Source: Natronococcus sp. A-GB7
Lineage (GTDB): Archaea; Halobacteriota; Halobacteria; Halobacteriales; Natrialbaceae
Assembly: GCF_029688865.1 (NCBI RefSeq)
Contig: NZ_JARUKV010000020.1
Span: 1 to 64,000 of the forward strand
Direction: 5' to 3'
DNA length: 64,000 nucleotides
Each line of letters opens with the position of its first letter. The stretch's first letter is position 1. Below the pieces are notes generated by a model. That model was not told the origin of the DNA, did no database searches, and saw only the letters and a program-made list of their open reading frames with translations. A program made the translations under genes and the position numbers. Shown here piece after piece: positions 33,656 through 41,273 of the stretch.

Positions 33656-34105
33656 GTGGCAAACTCCACAGTGGGAGATCCGAACGCAGCCGAATTCGTC
33701 GGTTCGAGTCCGACTTCGGTCGAGATCCGAGAACGGTCGAGCGGCACGCTTTTGAGAGGCGGCAGTGACGGTGGCGGTGTGGGACGATATCAGCCGGGAC
33801 GACACGATTCGTTCATCAAGTGCGACGCACCTCGGTGCGGAGCGAGCAACGCTCCGGAAGGATCCGCGGAGTACGACGCCGAGTGTTGGCGGTGCGGGGA
33901 ACCCCTCGGCGGAAAACCCGAACCGGGCGACGAGGTGACTGTCGACATCGTCGACGAGAAAGCCGACGGGACACTCGTTTGCAAGACCGAGAGCGGGTTC
34001 GTACTCTTTCTCGAGGCGGATATCGCGGCGATCGAGGCGATAGTCCGGGTTACGACGGTCGACGAGACCTACGGCGAGGCGGAACTCGTCGAAGCGAACC
34101 CGTAA
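33656..34105 (+). CDS. Zinc-ribbon plus TRAM-domain protein
   Basis: Up to 149 residues. A metal-binding segment with KCDAPRCGASNAP and ECWRCGEPL (four Cys) precedes a C-terminal TRAM-like beta-barrel (PGDEVTVDIVDEKADGTLVC ... GFVLFLEADIAAI ... YGEAELVEA). TRAM domains bind RNA. The first ~40 residues have weak coding character, so the true start may be GTG near 33779. It is the last gene before the origin region. Confidence 0.65.
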   Translation: MANSTVGDPNAAEFVGSSPTSVEIRERSSGTLLRGGSDGGGVGRYQPGRHDSFIKCDAPRCGASNAPEGSAEYDAECWRCGEPLGGKPEPGDEVTVDIVDEKADGTLVCKTESGFVLFLEADIAAIEAIVRVTTVDETYGEAELVEANP

Positions 34106-34306
34106 CTGAACTGTCCGATTTGCGACGACCTGGGTTTACACAGTTCATCGTACAAACGCTCGACAGGATACCCTACGTCCTAACCAAATTTTTCAAGAGA
34201 GGCAGTCGGAAAGGTAGTCGGAAGAGCTGTTGCAAACGACGAACTTGGGAAGGGTTCCCAGAGGAAGGAAGCCGAAGTTCGAGAAGGGAATCGCTGGATC
34301 GCACAC

Positions 34307-34328
34307 ACACACCACGTTTCCGGTGAAA
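34307..34328 (-). repeat. Origin recognition box 1
   Basis: Reads TTTCACCGGAAACGTGGTGT followed by GT on the minus strand, identical over 22 bases to box 2 but inverted relative to it. The CACC/GGTG arms form the internal dyad expected of an Orc1-binding site. Confidence 0.8.
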
Positions 34329-34478
34329 CGGCTCGAGAGGGACGTGGGAGAAGACGTGTTTCGTGACAACTTACTGGAATATATAGCTCGTTGTCCTAGA
34401 TTTCTTGACCCACTCTACTGGTGGTTTTATTACCTATTAGGACGTAAAGTCCATTGACTAGATCACTTCATAGGAAAG

Positions 34479-34494
34479 GTGACTATAGTCACCG
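34479..34494. repeat. Perfect 16-bp palindrome inside the origin
   Basis: GGTGACTATAGTCACC equals its own reverse complement. It is located between the AT-rich unwinding stretch and box 2. About one such palindrome is expected by chance in 64 kb, so only its position is suggestive. Confidence 0.5.
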
Positions 34495-34647
34495 TAGGGA
34501 TCGTCTTCTCGAGCCGAATCTGCTGCCTCTCACGTTCGAATTGGAGAATCGGATCCGGCTGCGCCTCAGCCTTTCCCCTTCGGTAACTGGCTCTCGTCCC
34601 ATCTTCAACCCCCGTTTCCCCTCCACCCCACCCACCTTCGGAGCCGA

Positions 34648-34669
34648 TTTCACCGGAAACGTGGTGTGT
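34648..34669 (+). repeat. Origin recognition box 2
   Basis: TTTCACCGGAAACGTGGTGT plus GT, plus strand. It is followed by GTGTGCGG, mirroring the GT-rich extension of box 1. Confidence 0.8.
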
Positions 34670-34711
34670 GTGTGCGGCCGGCCGATCTCGCTCGCCGAAA
34701 CCCTCAAGTCG

Positions 34712-34733
34712 ATTCACCGGAAACACGGTGTCT
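34712..34733 (+). repeat. Origin recognition box 3
   Basis: ATTCACCGGAAACACGGTGT plus CT, ending six bases before the orc1 start codon. Orc1 binding here could also repress its own gene. Confidence 0.75.
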
Positions 34734-34739
34734 GAATCA

Positions 34740-35954
34740 ATGCCCGAGTCCGATGACCTGTTCGTCCGGGAGGATCCGATCTTCGTCAACAAGGAACTCC
34801 TCGAGATCAGTCACCTCCCGGACGAGGGTCGTATCGTCGGTCGGGACGAGGAGATCAGCCACCTCGCTAACGCGGTCAATCCGGCGATCTTCGGCCAGAG
34901 TCCGAGCAACGTCCTAATCTACGGAAAGACCGGGACCGGAAAGTCCCTCTGTGCGAAGTACATCTCGAGACGACTCGTCGAAACCGCGAAGGAAGAAGAC
35001 ATCAACGCAGTCTTCGCGTACGTCGACTGCGCACAGGATACCACCGAGACCCAGGCCGTCCAGACGATCGCGAGCTCGGTCAACACCGATGGGACCGATA
35101 TCTACATTCCGGATAAGGGGATCAGCACAGCGACCTACTACAAACGACTCTGGCGTCTGCTCAACGAGGAGTACGACGTTGCGCTCATCATCCTCGACGA
35201 GATCGACAAACTCGAGGACGACGCGATCCTAATGCAGCTTTCCCGAGCGGGCGAGGCTGGAAAAGTCAGAGACTGCAAGATCGGTGTCATGGGAATCAGC
35301 AACAAAATCAAGTACAAGGATCGGATGGACGAGCGGGTCAAATCGAGCCTCTGTGAACGGGAGTTCGTCTTCCCGCCGTACAACGCGAGTCAGCTCAACA
35401 AGATCATGACCGCCAGAAGCGATGCGTTCCGAGAGGGTGTATTGGAGGACGCGGTAATTCCACGGGCCGCTGCGCTGGCGGCCCGCGAGCACGGCGACGC
35501 GCGCAAGGCGATCGACATCCTCCGGTACGCCGGCGAGATCGCTCAGACTCGAGGCACGGAGACCGTTCGCGAGGAGTTCGTCGTTCAGGCACGGGAACGC
35601 GCGGAGGTTGATCGATTCCGCGAACTCATCCGCGGTTCGACCCCTCACTCCCGGTACGTTCTGCAGGCACTAACGGTGCTCTCGCTCGACCAGCAACGCG
35701 AGGACGAGGGCGTCGAGAACAGCGGGTTCAGAACCACGCGCATCTACGACGTCTACGAACAGATCTGTCGACAGGAGGGAACCGATGCGCTCTCGCTTCG
35801 CCGCGTCCGCGACCTCCTGAAAGAACACGCCTTCCTCGATATCCTCGAGCAGACCCGCCACAGCGGCGGGAGCGCGGAGGGTAGTTACACCGAACACACG
35901 CTCCTCGAGGATCCCAAAGTGGTCAAAAACGTTCTCGAGGACACCGTTGAGTAG
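34740..35954 (+). CDS. orc1: Orc1/Cdc6 replication initiator
   Basis: 404 residues. AAA+ domain: Walker A LIYGKTGTGKS at 59-69, Walker B ALIILDEIDKLED near 148, sensor-1 IGVMGISNKIKY, sensor-2 EHGDARKAIDILRYAGE. The C-terminal winged helix (about 310-400) reads RIYDVYEQICRQEG and LSLRRVRDLLKEHAFLDIL. It binds the ORB repeats on both sides and loads the MCM helicase. The ATG at 34740 directly follows box 3; the frame is open upstream but through the repeat itself. Confidence 0.96.
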   Translation: MPESDDLFVREDPIFVNKELLEISHLPDEGRIVGRDEEISHLANAVNPAIFGQSPSNVLIYGKTGTGKSLCAKYISRRLVETAKEEDINAVFAYVDCAQDTTETQAVQTIASSVNTDGTDIYIPDKGISTATYYKRLWRLLNEEYDVALIILDEIDKLEDDAILMQLSRAGEAGKVRDCKIGVMGISNKIKYKDRMDERVKSSLCEREFVFPPYNASQLNKIMTARSDAFREGVLEDAVIPRAAALAAREHGDARKAIDILRYAGEIAQTRGTETVREEFVVQARERAEVDRFRELIRGSTPHSRYVLQALTVLSLDQQREDEGVENSGFRTTRIYDVYEQICRQEGTDALSLRRVRDLLKEHAFLDILEQTRHSGGSAEGSYTEHTLLEDPKVVKNVLEDTVE

Positions 35955-36018
35955 TTCTCGAACGACCGTTCCGATCGATCGTGATGGAACCGTCCGTTTG
36001 CGGAAAGAAAACGGCCTG

Positions 36019-36040
36019 ATTCACCGGAAACGTGGTGTGC
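36019..36040 (+). repeat. Origin recognition box 4
   Basis: ATTCACCGGAAACGTGGTGT plus GC, 64 bp behind the orc1 stop; opens a second ORB cluster. Confidence 0.75.
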
Positions 36041-36042
36041 TC

Positions 36043-36064
36043 CTCCACCGGAAATTCGGTGTGT
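36043..36064 (+). repeat. Origin recognition box 5
   Basis: CTCCACCGGAAATTCGGTGT plus GT, in direct tandem with box 4 with two bases between. Confidence 0.65.
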
Positions 36065-36174
36065 CTTCGTCCGTCGTACAAGTTCGATTCGACCGACCGA
36101 ACTTCTGCTGATTCTCGGTTCTGAAATCCCCGGCTACAGCGCACTTATGTCCAATCTAACCACCCCGTCCAGCA

Positions 36175-36196
36175 TTCCACCGGAAAGATGGTGTCT
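36175..36196 (+). repeat. Origin recognition box 6
   Basis: TTCCACCGGAAAGATGGTGT plus CT; the CACCGGAAA...GGTGT core is conserved. Confidence 0.65.
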
Positions 36197-36222
36197 TCGT
36201 CGACGACAACGTTCCCCCGTCG

Positions 36223-36244
36223 ACACACCGGGGTTCCGGTGAAA
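36223..36244 (-). repeat. Origin recognition box 7
   Basis: Minus strand TTTCACCGGAACCCCGGTGT plus GT; faces box 6 across 26 bp. Confidence 0.65.
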
Positions 36245-36300
36245 CTCCGTCTGACCGGTGGTTTCTGGTTCCCTCGGAAACTGACCTTCGCGAGGGTCGA

Positions 36301-36322
36301 TTTCACCGGAAACGAGGTGTGT
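36301..36322 (+). repeat. Origin recognition box 8
   Basis: TTTCACCGGAAACGAGGTGT plus GT. Box 7 and box 8 are oriented away from each other, around a 56-bp spacer that holds a partial match (CCGGTGGTTTCTGGTT). Confidence 0.75.
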
Positions 36323-36408
36323 CTGACTAGTATTTTTGGATTGACTACTTCTCGGGAATGAGATCCAGCTGGTGACGGTTCGCAGAGGGATTCAGACAGC
36401 CCCAATCT

Positions 36409-36424
36409 GTATATCGCGATATAC
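36409..36424. repeat. Perfect 16-bp palindrome downstream of the partition operon
   Basis: GTATATCGCGATATAC equals its own reverse complement. It lies 80 bp past the stop of the ParA-partner gene, between it and the second ORB cluster. Possible partition-protein or regulator site; position is the only support. Confidence 0.4.
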
Positions 36425-36503
36425 GGTACATTGGTTTTGGATTCGAATCACTGCTCCGACCGCTGATCCATCGAACTCCGAGCTGGTCTCGGCTCGAGAG
36501 CGT

Positions 36504-36929
36504 TCACTCGAAGTCGTAGCCCCAGTCGCGTAGTACGTCGGCGACCTCGTCGACGCGAGTCATTCCGACGAGAAGAGCGGCCTCCCGGAGATCGGCCTTC
36601 TTGACGGACTCACCGAGTTCGCCCTCGAGACTTCGGCGGGTCTCGCGCTGGTGGTCGAGCGTCGACTCTTGAAGGTGTAGCTGGACCGTCTTCGGTCGGT
36701 CGTCGGAGATGCTATCACGTCTGTAGATCCACGGCAATCCACCGACCGACGAGCCACCAGCCGACTCACTGACGTTCGAGTCGCGATCGGCCTCCGACCT
36801 AGCCGTTGACTCGGGAGACAGTCGTTCGGAGTCGGAGTCCGTGCTGGATGACTCGTTGTCTTCACCGCCGCCCTCGTTATCGCTGCCGAACGGATCGTCG
36901 CTGCTCGCACCGCTTTTGAACCCGCTCAT
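36504..36929 (-). CDS. ParA-associated partner protein (putative partition adaptor)
   Basis: 141 residues starting at ATG 36929, overlapping the parA stop by four bases. The N-terminal half (1-75) is a Ser/Asp/Glu/Gly-rich disordered region. The C-terminal half (RPKTVQLHLQESTLDHQRET, then ALLVGMTRVDEVADVLRDWG) looks helical and resembles the small RHH/HTH partner proteins found behind haloarchaeal parA genes. No ParB nuclease-like or CTP-binding motif is seen. It probably binds the centromere-like repeats upstream and ParA; this is inferred from position. Confidence 0.75.
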   Translation of the reverse strand: MSGFKSGASSDDPFGSDNEGGGEDNESSSTDSDSERLSPESTARSEADRDSNVSESAGGSSVGGLPWIYRRDSISDDRPKTVQLHLQESTLDHQRETRRSLEGELGESVKKADLREAALLVGMTRVDEVADVLRDWGYDFE

Positions 36930-37801
36930 GCAGTCGTCACCTCCTCGAGCGCGCCCGGCTCCGGCGGGTTCGGCGCGTCGATCCCGGCCTGGTCCTCGAG
37001 GTAGCGGGCGAGGCGATCGAACTGCGCCAGCGTCTCGAGTTCGTAGTCGCGACGGCGGTCGCGGTGTTCGCGAACGAACTCGAACGCGGAGCACTGTTCC
37101 TTCCAGCAGCCCTCCATCAAGGAGGTTCGGTCGGGGAGCACCTCCGGGGTGGGGAACTCGATCTCCTCGATCAGCGCCGTCTGGTCGTTCGTCCGTTTGA
37201 ACCCGTTCGGAACGGCCGCCAGCACGCCGACCTCGATCCCCATCTGGTCGGCGAAGTTGCTGGCGAGTTCCTCGAGGCCGTCGACGGAGGCTCGCCCCTT
37301 CGCACTGGGTTCGACCGGGAGCACGAGGTTTCGAGTCGCGTAGATCGCGTTGTAGAGGTGGTCGGACTCGGTTGCCGGCGGATCACAGATCAAGACGTCG
37401 TACTCCTCGGCGACCCCGCCCTCCTGGAGTACCCGTTGGAGCTGTGCGTAGATATTGTACGCGTCGCCGAGCTCCTCGGCTTTCTGTTTCTCGCGTGCGA
37501 GGTGGTTCGACAGATCCGAGAGCATGTTGTGCTCCGGAACGATGTCGACGCTCTCCGCCGATCGGATCAATCCGTCGAACGATCCCTTTCCGCTACCGAC
37601 GAGGTGACGAACGAGGTTGTCGACGTCCCGGTCCGCGCGCCCCTCGTCGACGCCGAGCAGTCGACTGAGGTCGCCGTCCTGGGGGTCGAGCGGGACGACG
37701 AGCACGTCGAGTCCCGCTCGAGCGTGCGCGACGGCGAGGTTCGCCGCCAGCGACGACTTCCCGACGCCCCCCGCTTCGGAGTAAACCGTGTACGAGAGCA
37801 T
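36926..37801 (-). CDS. parA: ParA-family partition ATPase
   Basis: 291 residues. Deviant Walker A YSEAGGVGKSSLAANLAV at residues 7-24, Walker A' PLDPQDGDLSRLLG near 37 and Walker B VLICDPPATESDHL. This is the order of MinD/ParA ATPases; the signature-lysine position in the deviant Walker A is not clearly filled. It segregates the replicon together with the partner it overlaps. The upstream gap of about 350 bp holds the repeat cluster described separately. Confidence 0.92.
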   Translation of the reverse strand: MLSYTVYSEAGGVGKSSLAANLAVAHARAGLDVLVVPLDPQDGDLSRLLGVDEGRADRDVDNLVRHLVGSGKGSFDGLIRSAESVDIVPEHNMLSDLSNHLAREKQKAEELGDAYNIYAQLQRVLQEGGVAEEYDVLICDPPATESDHLYNAIYATRNLVLPVEPSAKGRASVDGLEELASNFADQMGIEVGVLAAVPNGFKRTNDQTALIEEIEFPTPEVLPDRTSLMEGCWKEQCSAFEFVREHRDRRRDYELETLAQFDRLARYLEDQAGIDAPNPPEPGALEEVTTA

Positions 37802-37901
37802 ACTTCCTGAAAGTCACTACTCAGATATGAAAGTACGTCAGACAACTAATCTACGACTGACAGGTAAGTCACGTATCTTTCGAACTCGTCTGCGAACCTA
37901 A

Positions 37902-38106
37902 TCTAAGACTCTTAGCTAAGACACTTAGATAAGTGGCTCCGAAGAGTTCGGCTCACGGTGTACGCCCTCGAGTGGGGCGATCTCCGCGGATCGACGTGAT
38001 CGACCGTCGCTTCGGTTTCGGCCCTGTTCTCCGTAGCTCACCCGAGTCGTTTCACTACGAACTCGATCTATGGTCGAGATCTAAGATAGATGTCTAAGAC
38101 ACTCAT
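37902..38106. repeat. Candidate centromere/par operator: clustered CTAAG/CTTAG inverted repeats
   Basis: Upstream of parA: CTAAGA-C-TCTTAG (37903-37915), immediately followed by CTAAG-ACA-CTTAG (37916-37928) and ATAAG. After a gap come GATCTAAGATAGAT and GTCTAAGACAC around 38079-38102. The same heptamer in both orientations, concentrated between parA and the next gene, is the expected look of a partition site or ParA/partner operator. There is no other gene in 37802-38149. Confidence 0.55.
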
Positions 38107-38149
38107 CCACGAACGTACAGTATCGGTCTAACGTGTCTGTGATGGTTCG

Positions 38150-38773
38150 CTACGACGGCTCGTCCGTTTCGGTGAGATTCGGATACGACTGCGCCCCGCC
38201 GCTCGAGTTTCGCGCGATCAGCGTTACGACCGCCGCGGTTCCGTCGGTGACGGTTCGCACGCGCTCCTCGTAATGAAGGATCGTCAGATCGAGACACGCG
38301 CGAAGCAGGTCGTTCGAACGGTACCGGTGGCGCTTGCTCGACGGTCCGATATCGACGTCGTCGGCCGAGCGCAGGTGGTGTTCGTAGACCAGGACTCCAC
38401 CCGGTGCGAGCGCCTCCTTCAGATCGGGGAGGTACTCGAGCGCGGCGAAGAAACTCACGGTGATCACGTCGTAGGTGTCGGGTTCGGGATCGAACTCCTC
38501 GAGATCGACGCGGATCCAGTCGACGTCGACGCCCCGCTCCGCGGCCCGCTTCCGTGCTAGCTCGAGGGCTTCGTCGGAGACGTCGACCGCGTCGACGTCG
38601 TACCCCTGCTCGGCGAGATAGAGCGCGTTGCGACCGGTCCCGGTCGCGATGTCGAGGCCGCGACCGTTCGGCAGCGTCTCGATCCAGCGCTCGAGTTCGG
38701 GGATCGGATCCTCGGGCAGTTCGAACTCGGGATCGCCGTACTTCTCGTTCCAGCGACTGCGGTCGTCGGTCAT
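38150..38773 (-). CDS. Class I SAM-dependent methyltransferase
   Basis: 207 residues from ATG 38773 (MTDDRSRWNEKYGDPEFELP). SAM-binding motif I GLDIATGTGRNALYLAEQGY, motif II VDAVDVSDEALELARKRA, motif III YDVITVSFFAALEYLPDLKE and motif IV LAPGGVLVYEHHL. It is similar to TehB/UbiE-like small-molecule methyltransferases; the substrate is unknown. An upstream in-frame ATG (38833) is less likely. It lies 87 bp behind the VOC gene on the same strand and may be the last gene of that operon. Confidence 0.88.
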   Translation of the reverse strand: MTDDRSRWNEKYGDPEFELPEDPIPELERWIETLPNGRGLDIATGTGRNALYLAEQGYDVDAVDVSDEALELARKRAAERGVDVDWIRVDLEEFDPEPDTYDVITVSFFAALEYLPDLKEALAPGGVLVYEHHLRSADDVDIGPSSKRHRYRSNDLLRACLDLTILHYEERVRTVTDGTAAVVTLIARNSSGGAQSYPNLTETDEPS

Positions 38774-38860
38774 ACGGACCCAGTCGAAACCGACCGTCTT
38801 GGAGGTCCCGGTCGCGGTCGGCATCCGTCCCACCCTGCGGTCCCGTCTCGAAGCTGGGAC

Positions 38861-39295
38861 TCACGTCACGTCGTCGTGCGTGAGCAACTCCCGACCGCGT
38901 CCGTCCGCCGGGGAGCCGTAGGTAATCACCTCGAGCAGGTTCCCGTCCGGATCCAGGAAGTAGAACCCCTCGAACTCGCCCCAGTCGTAGGGACCCTGAT
39001 TGGGGAACTGATCGTCGAGATCGTCGACGTAGTCGTCGTAGCTCGCCCGATCGGTCTCGAACGCGAGGTGGGCCTTGTCCAGCGGGTGCTCGAGATCGGC
39101 GGGGTTCCAGCCGCCGGCTCGCCCCGTCTCGGCGAGCGTGACGACGGTGTCACCCACTTCGAACATGGCGTGCTCGCCATCGAACTCTTCCGGCGGTCGC
39201 CGAACCGACAGTCCGAGTTCGTCGCGGTAGAACGGGTACGTCGCCTCGAGGTCGTCGACGTCGACGTTGATGTGATCGACGGCCCGCATCGTCAC
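38861..39295 (-). CDS. VOC-family (glyoxalase/dioxygenase fold) protein
   Basis: 144 residues with the paired beta-alpha-beta-beta-beta units of the vicinal oxygen chelate fold. His8 in AVDHINVDVDDLE, His74/Glu79 in DKAHLAFE and Glu122 in DPDGNLLEVITY are the usual metal-ligand positions, so a divalent-metal enzyme is likely. Its ATG overlaps the stop of the upstream NMT1-like gene by four bases, tying it to the three-gene binding-protein-fold operon. Substrate unknown. Confidence 0.85.
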   Translation of the reverse strand: MTMRAVDHINVDVDDLEATYPFYRDELGLSVRRPPEEFDGEHAMFEVGDTVVTLAETGRAGGWNPADLEHPLDKAHLAFETDRASYDDYVDDLDDQFPNQGPYDWGEFEGFYFLDPDGNLLEVITYGSPADGRGRELLTHDDVT

Positions 39296-40263
39296 CGTCC
39301 CACCCGTTCGGCGTACTCGCGGACGATTCGGGCCTCGCTATCGAGGTAGTCGTTCGTCCACGCGGCGTCGGGTTCGATCTCGCCCTCGAGGAGGTCGGTT
39401 TCGGCGAGGGCGCTCGCGAGGCGTCGCCAGCGTGCCCCGTCGTGGTTCCCCCATCCCGCCTCCTCGACGTGCGGGCTGAACTGGAGATCCCGAGCGGCCG
39501 TCTCGAACTTTTCGCGCTCGATCCGGCGACGTCGCTCGAGGGTCGCGTTCCGCGCGACCAGGGAGTCGATCGCGGCCTCCGGATCTGCCGTCGCCTCGGC
39601 CCAACCGCGAGCGGTCGCCCGGAGGAACGCGCTCACGGTCCCGGATTCCTCGTCGGCGAAGGTTGGGTTCGTGACCAGCATCATCCCGTAGACGGGGAGG
39701 TGGTCCCCGATCGGAAGCTCGTCGGCGACCCGGTCGTGCTCGTACTCGAGTTCGAGGCCGTTAGTGACGACGCCGACGGCCGCGTCGACGCTGCCGTCGA
39801 GCACCTGGTGTTGGACGCGGTGGTGGGTGTGGGGATCGACCTCGAGCAGGTCGACCTCCTCGCGGATGCCGACGTCCTCGAGGAGTTGGGCGGTCAGGAT
39901 TCGGGTCTTCGTCGCTGAGGGGGCGACGGTGCGACCGACCAGCTGTTCGGGCTCCTCGAGGGGTTCGCCGAAGACGTCCCGGAGCGTGTAGATCGCCGCC
40001 GGCGTCTTCGCGGTCACCGCCGCGACGGCAAGCGGATCGTAGCCCTGGCTCTGCACCGAGAGGACGGCGCTGGCGCCGGCGAGGGCGATATCGGCCTCGG
40101 CCTCGTCCTTGGCCGCCTGCTCGGCGGCAAAGGGTGAGCCGTGGCCCTCGAGGAAGGCGACGTCCAGTCCCTCCTCCTCGTAGAACCCGCGCTCACGGGC
40201 GAGGAAGTATGGCGCCTGGAACCCGTTGGGTTCCCAGTTGAGCTGGAAGGTGAGCGTCTCCAT
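39292..40263 (-). CDS. NMT1/THI5-like periplasmic-binding-fold protein 1 (no signal peptide)
   Basis: 323 residues. It opens METLTFQLNWEPNGFQAPYF and LARERGFYEEEGLDV, the NMT1/THI5 domain signature (NWxPN...GxYxAxxxGxYxxxGLDV), but with no Tat/Sec signal or lipobox. A His-rich DPHTHHRVQHQV occurs near 143. The family includes ABC-transporter binding proteins as well as cytosolic enzymes of the same fold (THI5 pyrimidine synthase, dihydroxyphthalate decarboxylase). No ABC permease or ATPase is adjacent, so a cytoplasmic enzyme or ligand-binding role is inferred. It is third in a tight operon. Confidence 0.8.
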   Translation of the reverse strand: METLTFQLNWEPNGFQAPYFLARERGFYEEEGLDVAFLEGHGSPFAAEQAAKDEAEADIALAGASAVLSVQSQGYDPLAVAAVTAKTPAAIYTLRDVFGEPLEEPEQLVGRTVAPSATKTRILTAQLLEDVGIREEVDLLEVDPHTHHRVQHQVLDGSVDAAVGVVTNGLELEYEHDRVADELPIGDHLPVYGMMLVTNPTFADEESGTVSAFLRATARGWAEATADPEAAIDSLVARNATLERRRRIEREKFETAARDLQFSPHVEEAGWGNHDGARWRRLASALAETDLLEGEIEPDAAWTNDYLDSEARIVREYAERVGR

Positions 40264-40266
40264 CCG

Positions 40267-41268
40267 TCACACCTCCAGCCGGAACATGTCGTCGGGCACG
40301 TGATCGACGCCGAGCGCGTCGGCGCCCGCGACCTCGAGTAAGTGGTCGAACAGCCGATCCATCCCGTCGATCGTCTCCTCGTCCCAGTCGGCGACGACCA
40401 TGTCCCGCCAGCCGTCCCGAACGGCACGGACGATCTCGGGGTCGTCCTCGTACATCAGGCGCTCGCCGATGTCCTTCCAGAGCTCGTCGTCGCTCGTCAG
40501 CCGGTCGACGGCGTCACGGTAGGCGCCCTTGAATCCGCGTACCGCGTCGGGGTTCTCCGAGAGATACTGTTCGCTGGTCAGGAACGTCGAGATCGGGAGC
40601 TTCCGGTCAGTCTCGGAGAGATCCTGGACGAGTTCGGCCATCGGCAACACCTCACGATACGGCCCGGTCTCGGTGATCTCGGGGACGATCGGCCAGAACT
40701 GGAGGATCCCGTCGACCTCGCCGTCCTGGAGCATCCGTGTGAGCTCGACCTTCGAGCCCGCTTCGACGGGCGTCGCCTCCTCGTCGGGGTCGAACCCGTG
40801 GCGCTCCCGGCACGCGGCCCGCACGAGGATCCAGTTCTTGTCGAGGCGGCGAACGACGCCGATCCGACGGCCGCGGAGGTCGGTCAGGTCTTCGATCGGG
40901 GAGTCCTCGGGAGTGACGAGCCCGCCGACGGTCCGTCCGTACGGGTGGACCGCCACGATCGGCGCCCCGTCGGCGCGCTCGCGGGCCGTCGAGATGTAGT
41001 CGATGTCGATCAGGTCGGCGTCGCCCTCTTGCAGTTTCGCCTCGACGGTCTCGACCCCACCCTCGAGCGAGTCCGAGACGAGTTGCACGTCGAGGTGAAA
41101 GCCGTGCTCGTGGTCCAGCCCCAGCCGCTTGATCGTGTACAGCATGTACCGCGGGCTCCCGTTGTGCTCGAAGCGGGCCCGAAGAACGGGTCGATCGCCG
41201 GGTTCGTCGTGGTGGGCGTCGAGTTCGGCCTGCTGGCTCTCGATGTCGACGGCAGTTGATTCCGACAT
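40267..41268 (-). CDS. NMT1/THI5-like periplasmic-binding-fold protein 2 (no signal peptide)
   Basis: 333 residues from ATG 41268 (MSESTAVDIESQQAELDAHH). The frame is open far upstream only by overlap with the preceding gene. Ligand-binding-fold segments are DLIDIDYISTARERADGAPI, DLRGRRIGVVRRLDKNW and DGEVDGILQFWPIVPE. There is no export signal. Three bases separate it from the next gene, so it is co-translated with it. Divergent from proteins 1 and 3, suggesting three non-redundant functions or subunits. Confidence 0.78.
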   Translation of the reverse strand: MSESTAVDIESQQAELDAHHDEPGDRPVLRARFEHNGSPRYMLYTIKRLGLDHEHGFHLDVQLVSDSLEGGVETVEAKLQEGDADLIDIDYISTARERADGAPIVAVHPYGRTVGGLVTPEDSPIEDLTDLRGRRIGVVRRLDKNWILVRAACRERHGFDPDEEATPVEAGSKVELTRMLQDGEVDGILQFWPIVPEITETGPYREVLPMAELVQDLSETDRKLPISTFLTSEQYLSENPDAVRGFKGAYRDAVDRLTSDDELWKDIGERLMYEDDPEIVRAVRDGWRDMVVADWDEETIDGMDRLFDHLLEVAGADALGVDHVPDDMFRLEV

Positions 41269-41273
41269 CTCGG

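Larger units (their letters stand above)
34307..34733. other. Replication origin (ORB-flanked AT-rich duplex-unwinding region)
   Basis: Three 22-bp origin recognition boxes lie beside the orc1 gene. One is on the minus strand (34307-34328) and two on the plus strand (34648-34669, 34712-34733), so the outer boxes face each other across about 320 bp. This includes an AT-rich part (about 34360-34480) with ATATATAG and GGTTTTATTACCTATTAG. Inverted ORBs around an AT-rich unwinding element next to an initiator gene is the standard haloarchaeal origin plan. A pyrimidine-rich tract (CCCCGTTTCCCCTCC) lies near 34610. Confidence 0.8.
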
